Below, one piece after another: positions 25,753 through 33,833 of a DNA stretch of 64,000 nt (position 1 is its first letter; every line of letters begins with the position of its first letter). Both the position numbers and the translations under genes were made by a program. Source of the DNA: Porphyromonas sp. oral taxon 275 (GTDB lineage Bacteria; Bacteroidota; Bacteroidia; Bacteroidales; Porphyromonadaceae); the NCBI RefSeq assembly GCF_018127745.1, contig NZ_CP072333.1:372001-436000 (forward strand), read 5' to 3'. The notes beneath the pieces were generated by a model. It had not been told where the DNA came from, made no database searches, and saw only the letters and a program-made list of their open reading frames with translations.

Positions 25753-26505
25753 TTAGTCTAGGATGAGTTCGACGGGGCAGTGGTCGGAGCCGAAGATCTG
25801 ATCGTGGATCTCGGCCGAGCGGAGACGGGGCACTAGGCGTGCTGAGGTGATGAAGTAATCGATACGCCAGCCTGCATTGCGCTCGCGGGCTCTACCGCGG
25901 TAGGACCACCAGGAGTAGCGCTCACGCGCCTCGGGGTGGAAGTAGCGGAAGGTGTCGACGAAGCCCGCGTCCAGCAGCAGCTGGAACTTGCCGCGCTCCT
26001 CGTCGGTGAAGCCCGCGTTGCGCCTATTGGTCTTGGGGTTCTTGAGGTCTATCTCCTGGTGCGCTACGTTGAGGTCACCGCAGACGATGATGGGCTTCTT
26101 GGCATCCAGCGCCACGAGGTAGCTGCGGAAGGCCTCCTCCCACTCCATGCGGTAGTCGAGGCGGCGCAGCTCATCCTGCGAGTTGGGCGTGTAGACCGTG
26201 ATGAGGTAGTAGTCGGGGTACTCGAGCGTAATGACGCGCCCTTCCTGATCGTGCTCCTCCTGCCCGATACCATAGCTCACACTGAGCGGCTCGTGGCGGG
26301 TGTAGATGGCCGTACCAAAGTATCCCTTCTTGACGGCATAGTTCCAGTAGCTCTGATAGCCAGGGAGCTCGGCATCGAGCTGCCCTGCCTGCATCTTGGT
26401 CTCCTGTAGGCAGACGAAGTCAGCGTCTAAGCTGGCGATGATGTCCGGGAAGCCCTTGCCGAAGACGGCGCGCAGCCCGTTGACGTTCCATGAGATGAAC
26501 TTCAT
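25753..26505 (-). CDS. xth: Exodeoxyribonuclease III / AP endonuclease
   Basis: 250 aa of the EEP nuclease fold. It cleaves at abasic sites and removes 3' blocking groups in base excision repair. Motifs are [14 protein letters not shown] at the start, [10 protein letters not shown] (metal-binding Glu), [21 protein letters not shown] (catalytic Asp/Asn), [23 protein letters not shown] and the C-terminal [13 protein letters not shown] (His/Asp). The gene sits between queC (27-nt gap) and tsaB (7-nt gap) on the same strand. Confidence 0.95.
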   Translation of the reverse strand: MKFISWNVNGLRAVFGKGFPDIIASLDADFVCLQETKMQAGQLDAELPGYQSYWNYAVKKGYFGTAIYTRHEPLSVSYGIGQEEHDQEGRVITLEYPDYYLITVYTPNSQDELRRLDYRMEWEEAFRSYLVALDAKKPIIVCGDLNVAHQEIDLKNPKTNRRNAGFTDEERGKFQLLLDAGFVDTFRYFHPEARERYSWWSYRGRARERNAGWRIDYFITSARLVPRLRSAEIHDQIFGSDHCPVELILD

Positions 26506-26532
26506 TCCTGTGATGTGTGCTTGGGGTCTCTT

Positions 26533-27192
26533 CTATTCTAGATATGGGGTGGGGTCCTCGATGCCTGCCTCAGCCATGGCCTCACGGCGCTCGAGGCAGG
26601 TGCCACAGCGGCCGCACTGCACGCTACCGCCCTCGTAGCAGCTCCAGGTCTCGGCATAGTTGAGGCCGAGGGCCTTGCCATGGCGTGCGATCTCACCCTT
26701 GCTGATGTCGGTGTAGGGGGCACAGATCTCGACGCCGAGGCTGGTGCCAGCGGCGATCGCCTCGTGCATGGGACGGATGAAGGAGGCGCGGCAGTCGGGG
26801 TAGATGGCGTGGTCGCCGAAGTGATTGGCTATGTAGAGGCGCTGGAGGCCGCGGCTCTCAGCCAGGCCCGCAGCTATGGAGAGCATGATGCCGTTGCGGA
26901 AGGGGACGACGGTCGCAGCCATGTTCTCCTCGTCGTAGGCGCCCTTGGGGATCTCCCCGCCGCCCTCCAGGAGTGCGCTGCGGAAGTACTGCCCCATGAA
27001 GCCTAAGGGGATGATGATGTGCTCGATGCCTAGACGCTGGCAGTGCAGCGCCGCCATGGGGAGCTCCCGTGCGTTGTGCTTCGAGCCGTAGTCGAAGGAG
27101 AGGGCGAGGGCGATATCAGCCTGATACTCGTAGAGCAGCGTCACGCTGTCCATGCCGCCCGAGAGGACGATGAGTCCTTGCTTTGTATTCAT
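26533..27192 (-). CDS. queC: 7-cyano-7-deazaguanine synthase QueC
   Basis: 219 aa. QueC converts 7-carboxy-7-deazaguanine to preQ0 with ATP and ammonia, in queuosine synthesis. The PP-loop SGGMDSVT lies at 11-18. The zinc-binding cysteine cluster C-EGGSVQCGRCGTC is at about 187-200. ATG at 27192. Other queuosine genes are not in the window, and no preQ1 riboswitch is visible in the 75-nt gap upstream. It probably belongs to the run from the transporter to ssb. Confidence 0.95.
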   Translation of the reverse strand: MNTKQGLIVLSGGMDSVTLLYEYQADIALALSFDYGSKHNARELPMAALHCQRLGIEHIIIPLGFMGQYFRSALLEGGGEIPKGAYDEENMAATVVPFRNGIMLSIAAGLAESRGLQRLYIANHFGDHAIYPDCRASFIRPMHEAIAAGTSLGVEICAPYTDISKGEIARHGKALGLNYAETWSCYEGGSVQCGRCGTCLERREAMAEAGIEDPTPYLE

Positions 27193-27267
27193 TAGTCTCT
27201 GGTCTCTGTACTGGTATAATGCCCCGCTGGGCTGCTTGGTTCAGTGCTGCGCCTCGGGAGGCAGCGC

Positions 27268-28950
27268 CTAGACGAAGAAGCTGAGGAGGATTTGCGCTGA
27301 GATGATGCGCACGAACATCGCCACGGGGTAGACGATGGCGTAGGCTACCGAGCTGGAGCGCGACTCATTGAGTGACATCGCGTAGTCCAGTGCCATGGAG
27401 TTGGCCATCGCCCCGCAGAGCAGCCCTACGGTCTCGGCGTGCGTCTTGCGATAGCCGAAGAGCGACACGATGCCGACCAGCAGCGTAGGCAGCAGCGTGA
27501 TAAGGAAGCCGAGGAAGATCCATAGCAGTCCGTCGCCGTGGATGATGGTCTCGAAGAAGTGCGCGCCGCTGGCGAGCCCTAGCCCCGCTAGGTAGAGGAT
27601 GATGCCGAGCTGCTTGATCAGCTGGGTGGCGCTATTGGTCATGTAGGTCGCGATCCTGAGGCGCGGGCCGAAGGCACCCATGAGGATCCCTATTATAATA
27701 GGCCCACCAGCGAGCCCTAGCTTGATCGGCATGCTGAGCCCAGGGATGGCTACGGGGATCGAGCCTAGGATGCAGCCGAGGGCCAGCCCAGCGAAGAAGC
27801 TCACCAGCTTGGGCTTGTCGAGGGTGTTGATGGAGTCGCCGATGAACTTCTTCGCCTTGGCGATCTCCTGCGCCTCGCCTACGACCGTCAGGCGGTCACC
27901 GAGCTGTAGGTGCAGCTCGGGCGAGGCCAGGATCTCGATCCCAGCACGGTCGATGCGGGTGATGTTGATGCCGTACTCGTTGCGCAGACGTAGGGCGCCG
28001 AGCTTGATGCCATTGATCTTGCCGTTGGTGATGATCAGGCGCTTGGTGATGAGCTGGGCGTCGATGGCGTCCCAGTCGATATCGGGGCGGTTCCAGTCGC
28101 GTGACTCGGAGCGGCGTCCGAAGAAGGCCTCCAGCACGCCGAGGTCCTCCTCGTGGATCAGCAGGAGCAGGTGGTCGCCCCCCTGCAGCAGGGTCTGTGA
28201 GGTGGGGACGATGAGCTTGTCGCCGCGCCAGACGCGGGAGATGATGAAGTGCTTCTCCTGTAGGCGGACCACCTCGAGGATGCTCTTGCTGAAGAGCCCA
28301 GGGTTCGTCAGCTCCAGCTCCGTGATGTAGGTGGTCTTGCTCTCGAGGCGGTCTTCCTTCTGTCGCTTGGGCTCTATGACCTGTAGGATGAGGATCGCGA
28401 GGATCATCCCCACGACGCCCAGCGGATAGGTCAGGGCGCAGGCGAGAGCGAGGTCGGCTACCTGGCGGGTGCCCTCCAGCCCGACGATGTCCTGCAGGGT
28501 GCTCTGTACGGCCGCCAGCATGGGGGTATTGGTCACGGCTCCCGACATGATGCCCATCATATTGGGCATGGAGATACCGAAGCTGTAGTGGAGGATGACC
28601 ACCAGCAGCAGGCCCAGGGTGATGAGCAGCAGCCCAAGGCCATTATATAGGATGCCCTGACTCTTGAGCGAGGGGAAGAAGGAGGGGCCCACCTCGACTC
28701 CGAGGGCATAGACGAAGAGGGTCAGCCCCAGCGTCTGAGCAAAGCTGCTCATCTCGGGCTGGACGACCACGCCGAAGTGCGCCGCGAGGATCCCGACGAA
28801 GAAGACGAAGGTAATGCCTAGCGAGATCCTACCTAGGCGCAGCTTGCCCAGGATCAGCCCCACGGCTGACACGAGGGTGAGTATCACGAGAGTCTGGAGT
28901 ACCGACGGCTCGACGAAGACCATGCGGCACCAAGAGTAAACTGCCTCCAT
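27268..28950 (-). CDS. AspT/YidE-YbjL-type membrane transporter with two TrkA-C domains
   Basis: 560 aa. Two sets of about five transmembrane helices (about 15-200 and 385-560) flank two cytoplasmic TrkA-C (RCK_C) ligand-binding domains (about 205-285 and 290-375; LIVPTSQTLLQGGDHLLLL and GDRLTVVGEAQEIAKAKKFIG). This is the architecture of the aspartate:alanine exchanger family and the YidE/YbjL putative transporters. The substrate is unknown. The first ATG at 28950 is used; an internal ATG at 28923 would remove nine residues before the first helix. A perfect -7 box lies 52 nt upstream. Confidence 0.88.
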   Translation of the reverse strand: MEAVYSWCRMVFVEPSVLQTLVILTLVSAVGLILGKLRLGRISLGITFVFFVGILAAHFGVVVQPEMSSFAQTLGLTLFVYALGVEVGPSFFPSLKSQGILYNGLGLLLITLGLLLVVILHYSFGISMPNMMGIMSGAVTNTPMLAAVQSTLQDIVGLEGTRQVADLALACALTYPLGVVGMILAILILQVIEPKRQKEDRLESKTTYITELELTNPGLFSKSILEVVRLQEKHFIISRVWRGDKLIVPTSQTLLQGGDHLLLLIHEEDLGVLEAFFGRRSESRDWNRPDIDWDAIDAQLITKRLIITNGKINGIKLGALRLRNEYGINITRIDRAGIEILASPELHLQLGDRLTVVGEAQEIAKAKKFIGDSINTLDKPKLVSFFAGLALGCILGSIPVAIPGLSMPIKLGLAGGPIIIGILMGAFGPRLRIATYMTNSATQLIKQLGIILYLAGLGLASGAHFFETIIHGDGLLWIFLGFLITLLPTLLVGIVSLFGYRKTHAETVGLLCGAMANSMALDYAMSLNESRSSSVAYAIVYPVAMFVRIISAQILLSFFV

Positions 28951-29001
28951 ATGTCACTAATTAGCTGGTTTGGCGGCCCTGTCTAGCCGCCTTGGCCTGG
29001 A

Positions 29002-29009
29002 CAAAAGTA
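29002..29009 (-). promoter_or_regulatory. Bacteroidetes -7 box for the transporter-queC-xth-tsaB-ssb run
   Basis: The minus strand reads TACTTTTG, a perfect TAnnTTTG, in a locally AT-rich stretch (GCTATAAAAGTGG upstream). It gives a leader of about 45 nt before 28950. Confidence 0.65.
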
Positions 29010-29116
29010 CCACTTTTATAGCTAAGCCCACGCTGCCGAGCCCGAGCTGAGCGCCGCTCTTGGGTGCGTCGTAGCGCCTTGCCTCCCTACCTTATATAGG
29101 GATAGAGCGCTTAGGC

Positions 29117-29156
29117 AAGCAGCCCCCTAGTCCGATCGTGGGCTAGGGGGCTGCTT
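29117..29156 (-). terminator. Terminator downstream of pcrA
   Basis: AAGCAGCCCCCTAG (29117-29130) pairs perfectly with 29143-29156 (14 bp, 12-nt loop), 36 nt beyond the pcrA stop codon. No long U-run follows. Confidence 0.75.
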
Positions 29157-29192
29157 GATGAGGAGGAAGGGGATAGGCTAGGCTCGCGGAGC

Positions 29193-31511
29193 TTAGTCCA
29201 GCAGCTCGAGCTGGGCGAAGCGCAGTAGGAGCTTCTTGGTGTCGCCCGCGTCGAAGGCTACGGTGGCCTTGGCATCGTCGCCTGCGCCCTCCAGCTCCAT
29301 CACCTCACCTTCGCCGAAGCGCTTGTGCAGCACGCGGGAGCCGATGCGTAGCTTCCCGATGCGACTGACGGGCTGTGGCGCTTCTTCGCCTGCCTCCCTA
29401 CGGCCGACGAAGACCTTGCGGCTCGGGCGTGCGGGGCGTGCCTCGAAGACGGGGGCGGCGCTGAAGTCCATCGGTAGCTCCTCACTGTAGCCTCGCCGCC
29501 CACTGCTGTAGCCTGTACTACCGCTCGCGCTGAGCGGTGTGTCCATGCGGAGCAGCTCCTGGGGCAGCTCACGTAGGAAGCGGCTCGGGCGGCAGTACTC
29601 GGTACGTCCGTTTCGGAAGCGCTCGCGGGCGTAGCCTAGGTGACAGCTACGCTCGGCGCGCGTCAGGGCTACGTAGAAGAGGCGGCGCTCCTCCTCCAGC
29701 TCGCGCCCTACATTGCTCATCATCGAGGGGAAGAGGTCCTCCTCGAGCCCGAGGATGAAGACGTGGGCGAACTCCAGCCCCTTGGAGGCGTGGATCGTCA
29801 TCAGTGTCACGGCGTCGTCCCCCTCGCCAGCAGTATCCTGGTCGGTCATCAGGGCGACCTCGCTGAGGTAGCTGCCGAGGGTGGGCTGCAGGTCAGCCTC
29901 GAGGCTGGTGCGCACGTATTCGTCGATGCCGCCGAGTAGCTCCTTGATGTTCTCCAGCCGTGCCTTGCCCTCGCCCGAACTGTCGGACTGCAGGTCAGCC
30001 AGGATACCCGTCTGGCGGATGACACGCTCTACGACGGCATAGAGGTCCTGCTCGCTGCGGCTGTAGTCGCGTAGCTCATCGATGAGGGCGGCGAAGGCCT
30101 GGAGGCGCGCTGCGGTGGGCTTATTCACCGCTACGCCGTAGCCCAGCGGGTCGTGCAGCACGCGGCTCAGGGAGACGGCCTCACGCTGGGCGGCCTCGCG
30201 TACACGCAGTACGGTGGTGTCGCCTATGCTCCGCTTGGGATAGTTGATGATGCGTAGCAGAGCCTCCTCGTCCTGCTCGTTAATCATCAGGCGGCAGTAG
30301 GCGATGACGTCCATGATCTCCTTGTGGTCGAAGAAGGAGCGCCCGCCGTAGATGCGGAAGGGGATGCCGAGGCGACGGAAGACCTGCTCTAGGGTGCGGC
30401 TCTGCGCATTGGTGCGGTAGAGCACGGCGATGCTGCTGTAGGGCTCGCCCGAGCGGACGAAGCGGCGGATCTCCTCGCCTGCCCAGAGGGCCTCGAGGTC
30501 GCCCGTCATGGCCTCGTGTACCTGGATGGGCTCGCCCTCCTCCTCCTCGGAGAAGACGGCCTTGGGGATCTGGTATTCGTTCTGAGCGATGACGCGGCCC
30601 GCTGCCGCTACGATGGTCTGGGTGGAGCGATAGTTACGCTCGAGCTTGAAGACGCGTGCCCCAGCGAAGGTCTTCTCAAAGCTCAGGATGTTTTCGAGGT
30701 TCGCCCCGCGGAAGGAGTAGATGCTCTGGGCGTCGTCGCCGACGACGAAGATCTTGCCCTTCTGCTGCATCAGCTGCTTGGCTACCATGTACTGGGCGAA
30801 GTTGGTATCCTGGTACTCGTCGATCAGCAGGTAGTCGATGCGCTCCTGCCACTCGCGCAGCACGTCGGGGTACTCGCGGAAGAGGATATTGATCTGCAGC
30901 AGTAGGTCATCGAAGTCCATGGCGTTGGCCTGCTTCAGCTCCCGCTGGTAGTGGCTGTAGATCTCCGCCACGCGCGGGATGCTGCTCTTGGCGTCGTAGG
31001 TCAGCAGTTCCTTGTAGGAGGGGTAGGCCTCGGCCGTGATCAGGCGGTTCTTGGCCGAGGAGATACGGCTGTGCACCACGTTCGGCTTGTAGACCTTGTC
31101 GTCGAGGCCGAGCTGCTTGATGATACCCTTGATGCGGCTGCGGCTGTCACTCGTATTATATATGGAGAAGTCGGGCGTGTAGCCCAGCAGGCTGGCGTGC
31201 TGCCGTAGGATACGTAAGAAGACGGAGTGGAAGGTCCCCATACGGATGTGCCGCGCTGCAGCTCCCGCTCGCTGGCTGATACGCTCGCGCATCTCGCGGG
31301 CGGCCTTGTTGGTGAAGGTCAGGGCCATCAGCCCCTTGGGGTGGTAGCCCGAGTCGATGAGGTAGAGCAGCTTGTAGACCAGCACGCGCGTCTTGCCGCT
31401 GCCGGCGCCCGCGATCACCAGCGCAGGGCCATCGTTGTAGGTCACAGCGGCACGCTGGGCATCGTTGAGTTCGCTGAGGTAGGGGAAGTCGAAGGGGGCT
31501 GCGCCTTGCAT
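29193..31511 (-). CDS. pcrA: UvrD/PcrA-type ATP-dependent DNA helicase
   Basis: 772 aa, superfamily 1A 3'-5' helicase acting in nucleotide excision repair and replication restart. Motifs in order: the Q motif region LNDAQRAAVTYNDGP, Walker A IAGAGSGKTRVL (33-44), TFTNKAAREMRER (Ia), LLIDEYQDTN (II), VVGDDAQSIYSFRGA (III), LERNYRSTQTI (IV), LMTIHASKGLEF (V) and LFYVALTRAERS (VI). The last ~50 residues (GSRVLHKRFGEGEVMELEG) form the tudor-like domain that binds RNA polymerase in PcrA/UvrD. ATG at 31511 follows a leader containing a 15-bp hairpin. Confidence 0.95.
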   Translation of the reverse strand: MQGAAPFDFPYLSELNDAQRAAVTYNDGPALVIAGAGSGKTRVLVYKLLYLIDSGYHPKGLMALTFTNKAAREMRERISQRAGAAARHIRMGTFHSVFLRILRQHASLLGYTPDFSIYNTSDSRSRIKGIIKQLGLDDKVYKPNVVHSRISSAKNRLITAEAYPSYKELLTYDAKSSIPRVAEIYSHYQRELKQANAMDFDDLLLQINILFREYPDVLREWQERIDYLLIDEYQDTNFAQYMVAKQLMQQKGKIFVVGDDAQSIYSFRGANLENILSFEKTFAGARVFKLERNYRSTQTIVAAAGRVIAQNEYQIPKAVFSEEEEGEPIQVHEAMTGDLEALWAGEEIRRFVRSGEPYSSIAVLYRTNAQSRTLEQVFRRLGIPFRIYGGRSFFDHKEIMDVIAYCRLMINEQDEEALLRIINYPKRSIGDTTVLRVREAAQREAVSLSRVLHDPLGYGVAVNKPTAARLQAFAALIDELRDYSRSEQDLYAVVERVIRQTGILADLQSDSSGEGKARLENIKELLGGIDEYVRTSLEADLQPTLGSYLSEVALMTDQDTAGEGDDAVTLMTIHASKGLEFAHVFILGLEEDLFPSMMSNVGRELEEERRLFYVALTRAERSCHLGYARERFRNGRTEYCRPSRFLRELPQELLRMDTPLSASGSTGYSSGRRGYSEELPMDFSAAPVFEARPARPSRKVFVGRREAGEEAPQPVSRIGKLRIGSRVLHKRFGEGEVMELEGAGDDAKATVAFDAGDTKKLLLRFAQLELLD

Positions 31512-31551
31512 AGGGGAGCTTGCTTAGGTCTATAGGGGAGATGAGAGTAAG

Positions 31552-31589
31552 GGAGCGGGGCTGAGGCGGTAGGGCCTCAGCCCCGCTCC
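31552..31589 (-). terminator. 15-bp GC-rich hairpin between the GNA1162-like gene and pcrA
   Basis: GGAGCGGGGCTGAGG (31552-31566) pairs perfectly with 31575-31589 (8-nt loop). It lies 44 nt beyond the stop codon of the GNA1162-like gene, so it may be its terminator. It is also downstream of the pcrA -7 box (31600-31607), so it would form in the pcrA leader. Confidence 0.65.
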
Positions 31590-31599
31590 TCTGAGGCCA

Positions 31600-31607
31600 C
31601 AAAGATA
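31600..31607 (-). promoter_or_regulatory. Bacteroidetes -7 box for pcrA
   Basis: The minus strand reads TATCTTTG. The predicted transcription start is near 31593, directly before the 15-bp hairpin, giving a ~80-nt structured leader ahead of the pcrA ATG at 31511. Confidence 0.65.
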
Positions 31608-31633
31608 CGGAATTACCCGCGGGGCTCCGTGCG

Positions 31634-32305
31634 CTAGGGCTCGCGCTCGCGCTCCTTCATATCCACGTAGTGCCGCTTGTGGTAGGGCCCGTAGGGGAGC
31701 TCACCGATGCCGAAGTCCTGCACTCGGTCGATCGCGTGCCGTGGCGACCTGAAGAGGCTCGTCAGCGCATTGAAGAAGAACTGGAAGATGTGCGTGCCGA
31801 CGGATTCGTCGCGGAAGTCCACCACGCTATCGTCGATCACTCCGCTGACGCGGCGATTGATGAGGGTCTCGCCCGATCGGAGCGAACGCAGCTCGTAGCC
31901 GATGTTGATTCGTGTCTCCCCCTGACCCCTATTCTGCTGCCAGTCGAGGATGGTCGTGTAGAGGGCGGCATCGGCGCCGAAGAGCTCCACGAGGTAGTGG
32001 GGCTCCATCGTGCGATAGAACTCCAGTCCGCCTGCCCCGACAAGCGCCGAGACCACGCGCGGGCTGATGACGTAGTAGCCCTGCTCGCTCAGAGCGCGTA
32101 CACTGGCTTGCAGCAGGGGCTGGTCCAGCTGGGCTCCTCCGCCCTTGTTGACTACAGGCATCAGGAGGATGGTGCGGGGGCGCTCGGCGTAGAGCTTGCT
32201 GTAGTTGTCCATGCGGCTGCGCTGCACGTGGGTGTTATTCTGTATGCTGCAGCTGCTGAGGGCGAGGAGGGCGCCGAGGGCTAGGCTAAGGGCGTGGAGC
32301 TTCAT
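31634..32305 (-). CDS. DUF799/GNA1162-family lipoprotein
   Basis: 223 aa. Signal peptide with lipobox ALSSC (Cys19). The body (RPRTILLMPVVNKGG, QGYYVISPRVVSALVG, YLVELFGADAALYTTILDW, INIGYELRSLRSGETL) matches the DUF799/GNA1162 family, periplasm-facing lipoproteins with a nucleotide-binding-like alpha/beta fold found in many Gram-negatives. Function is unresolved. The start codon overlaps the end of the DUF4810 gene by 20 nt, so the two are translationally coupled. In other bacteria a CsgG-like lipoprotein is often the third member, and none is present here. Confidence 0.85.
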   Translation of the reverse strand: MKLHALSLALGALLALSSCSIQNNTHVQRSRMDNYSKLYAERPRTILLMPVVNKGGGAQLDQPLLQASVRALSEQGYYVISPRVVSALVGAGGLEFYRTMEPHYLVELFGADAALYTTILDWQQNRGQGETRINIGYELRSLRSGETLINRRVSGVIDDSVVDFRDESVGTHIFQFFFNALTSLFRSPRHAIDRVQDFGIGELPYGPYHKRHYVDMKEREREP

Positions 32306-32660
32306 CCTTCTGTAGACGCTTGATGAGACGTGTGATCATAGGGCTGCTCTCGGGGTAGAGCTCCATCTCCTGGCGGAGGTAGTGGAGGGCCTCCTCCCGG
32401 CGCTCGAGCTGCCAGAGGAAGAGCCCGTACTCGGCGCAGCGTCCAGGGGCGGGGCGGCGTAGCTGGCCACCAGGCTGCTGTATGGCCTTGAGGTAGAGCT
32501 GCTCCAGGGTTTTTGCGCGGCTAGGGGTGAGCTTCTTGGGCTGCAGGTCGACCAGTGTGTCGTACTGCTTCCACGAGTAGAGCATGCGGCGGCCGCAGCT
32601 GGAGGCGCTGAGCGTCAGCACGAGGGCGGCCAGGGCGCAGCCTAGGGGGAGGGTCCTCAT
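32286..32660 (-). CDS. DUF4810-family lipoprotein
   Basis: 124 aa. A lipoprotein signal (MRTLPLGCALAALVLTLSASSC, Cys22) precedes a short helical, TPR-like region (AEYGLFLWQLERREEALHYLRQEMELYPES). This fits DUF4810, whose members neighbour GNA1162-type lipoproteins. The frame is open upstream to 32930, but the ATG at 32660 gives the signal peptide and lies downstream of the -7 box at 32721-32728. Upstream codons would run through a direct repeat. Function unknown; a complex with the coupled GNA1162-like protein at the outer membrane is inferred. Confidence 0.85.
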   Translation of the reverse strand: MRTLPLGCALAALVLTLSASSCGRRMLYSWKQYDTLVDLQPKKLTPSRAKTLEQLYLKAIQQPGGQLRRPAPGRCAEYGLFLWQLERREEALHYLRQEMELYPESSPMITRLIKRLQKDEAPRP

Positions 32661-32720
32661 ATGATAGGTATATACGTGTCCTTGGGGGAGCGGGGGCGGG
32701 CACCCGCCCTGCTCAAGGCG

Positions 32721-32751
32721 CAAAGATATAGGGAATTGCGCACGCGCGCAA
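32721..32751 (-). promoter_or_regulatory. Complete Bacteroidetes promoter for the DUF4810-GNA1162 pair
   Basis: The minus strand has TATCTTTG (32721-32728) and a TTG (32749-32751) 20 nt further upstream. Both elements match the Bacteroidetes consensus spacing. This is the best complete promoter in the window. The region between them is GC-alternating sequence belonging to a direct repeat. Confidence 0.75.
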
Positions 32752-32827
32752 GGGGGGGCTTGTCCATTGTCTTGTTCTTGTTTGTGCCTTGCGGATAGGG
32801 AATTGCGCACGCGCGCAAGGGGGGGGC
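32728..32827. repeat. Direct repeat of ~32 bp with alternating GC core and G-run
   Basis: Two copies (32728-32759 and 32795-32827) share ATAGGGAATTGCG, CACGCGCGCAA and a run of seven or eight G, 67 nt apart. The TTGCGCACGCGCGCAA core is nearly palindromic. The first copy forms the -7/-33 region of the DUF4810 promoter; the second lacks the TTTG half of a -7 box. Confidence 0.85.
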
Positions 32828-32903
32828 GCTGAGGGGCTTCCCACAGAGGGGTGAGGCCTCCACGCCCTCCTGCCGTCCTCCTCTGCCTTATCCTTGAGCC
32901 ACT

Positions 32904-32991
32904 TTGAGGGATATCCCTCAGCGCGCCCACTGCCGTCCCTCAGCTCCCTGACTGCCGTCCCTCAGCGGGCTGACCGATATCCCTTAGGAGA
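32904..32991 (+). repeat. 22-bp-period quasi-palindrome array (four units)
   Basis: Units at 32904, 32926, 32948 and 32970: TTGAGGGATATCCCTCAG, CCCACTGCCGTCCCTCAG, CTGACTGCCGTCCCTCAG and CTGACCGATATCCCTTAG, each plus 4 nt. The first unit is an almost perfect 18-bp palindrome. Confidence 0.9.
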
Positions 32992-33097
32992 CCTCGGGGC
33001 TAGGACGGCTGTCCGCTCAGCTCCTTAGCCCCGCCTGCGCGGCCTAGGTGGGTGAGGCGTGACGAAGGGCCTTGAGGACGGTTTGCCGGGAATTCTC

Positions 33098-33105
33098 GAC
33101 CTTTG
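33098..33105 (+). promoter_or_regulatory. Weak -7 box for the rhodanese gene
   Basis: GACCTTTG differs from TAnnTTTG only at the first base. It lies 53 nt before the rhodanese ATG, a usual distance. Support is position plus a 5/6 match only. Confidence 0.35.
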
Positions 33106-33158
33106 TACCCAAGGAGGGGACGGCGCTCCCCTCAGCACACCATCACCTGTCGTTCATT

Positions 33159-33545
33159 ATGAAGCATCTCTTTATGACCCTTGTCTCCACCTTCGGGCTT
33201 CTCTCCAGCGCGGCTGGCGATGAGGCCATCCCCCTGCTCGCACCTAAGGCCTTCCAGGAGGCTTTCCAGGCAGACAGCACCGCTGTGATCCTCGATGTAC
33301 GCCGTCCCTCAGAGTTCGCCGAAGGGCATCTCAAGGGCGCCGTGCTCCTCGATTGGCTCAGTGATAAGGCCTTCGTCGAGGGGCTGGCGAAGCTCGACAA
33401 GAGCCGTACGCACTATGTCTACTGCCGCAGTGGCCATCGCAGCCATGCGGCGGCCACGCTGATGAAGTCCCGCGGCTTCAAGGTCGTCGAGATGAAGGGC
33501 GGCTATCTGAGCTGGGTCTCCGAAGGGCTCCCCGTAGAGAAGTAA
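33159..33545 (+). CDS. Exported rhodanese-like domain protein
   Basis: 128 aa. A signal-peptide-like N-terminus (MKHLFMTLVSTFGLLSSAAG) is followed by a single rhodanese domain (about 28-126). It has LDVRRPSEFAEGHLKGAVLLD (CH2A-like motif) and the catalytic loop YCRSGHRS with Cys89, which would carry persulfide sulfur. Rhodaneses move sulfane sulfur; the acceptor is not predictable. The frame is open from 33072, but MKHLF at 33159 gives a clean signal peptide. It is monocistronic, flanked by a hairpin at 33576-33613. Confidence 0.9.
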   Translation: MKHLFMTLVSTFGLLSSAAGDEAIPLLAPKAFQEAFQADSTAVILDVRRPSEFAEGHLKGAVLLDWLSDKAFVEGLAKLDKSRTHYVYCRSGHRSHAAATLMKSRGFKVVEMKGGYLSWVSEGLPVEK

Positions 33546-33575
33546 AGCCCTCCCCACTAGGCGCTCCTAGAGCTG

Positions 33576-33613
33576 CTGGGGCAGCCTCCTTCTACGTGAG
33601 GGGGCTGCCCCAG
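33576..33613 (+). terminator. Hairpin downstream of the rhodanese gene
   Basis: CTGGGGCAGCC (33576-33586) pairs perfectly with 33603-33613 (11 bp, 16-nt loop), 30 nt after the stop codon. It lacks a U-run. Confidence 0.55.
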
Positions 33614-33781
33614 TGCGTCTGCGTCGGGTGGGGGCCTCGGGCCCCTCAGTGCGGGGCAGGCGTGGCGCCTCATCCCCTGCAGCGGAGGACGCGGGTGGGG
33701 GAGGCGTGCTGCGGCCCTAGCTGGGGAGGAGGCTTGCTATACTGAGGCGACTTCCTTGGCCGTTTATTCGTCTGAAACTAG

Positions 33782-33789
33782 TATCTTTG
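33782..33789 (+). promoter_or_regulatory. Bacteroidetes -7 box for bamD-rpoZ-DUF4293
   Basis: TATCTTTG, a perfect match, 44 nt before the chosen bamD ATG. A TTG at 33756-33758 is 23 nt upstream, slightly longer than the usual 19-21. Confidence 0.7.
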
Positions 33790-33833
33790 CATGACCCTGC
33801 ACCCGCGTGCATGGGTACAGACTAATGTATGTT

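Larger units (their letters stand above)
32661..33158. other. Divergent intergenic region, 0.5 kb
   Basis: Separates the DUF4810 gene (minus) from the rhodanese gene (plus). It contains the DUF4810 promoter, the 32-bp direct repeat, a 22-bp-period array (32904-32991), an imperfect inverted repeat (GGGGCTAGGA near 32998 with TCCTTAGCCCC ending near 33034) and a weak -7 box for the rhodanese gene. No gene is supported. Confidence 0.75.
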
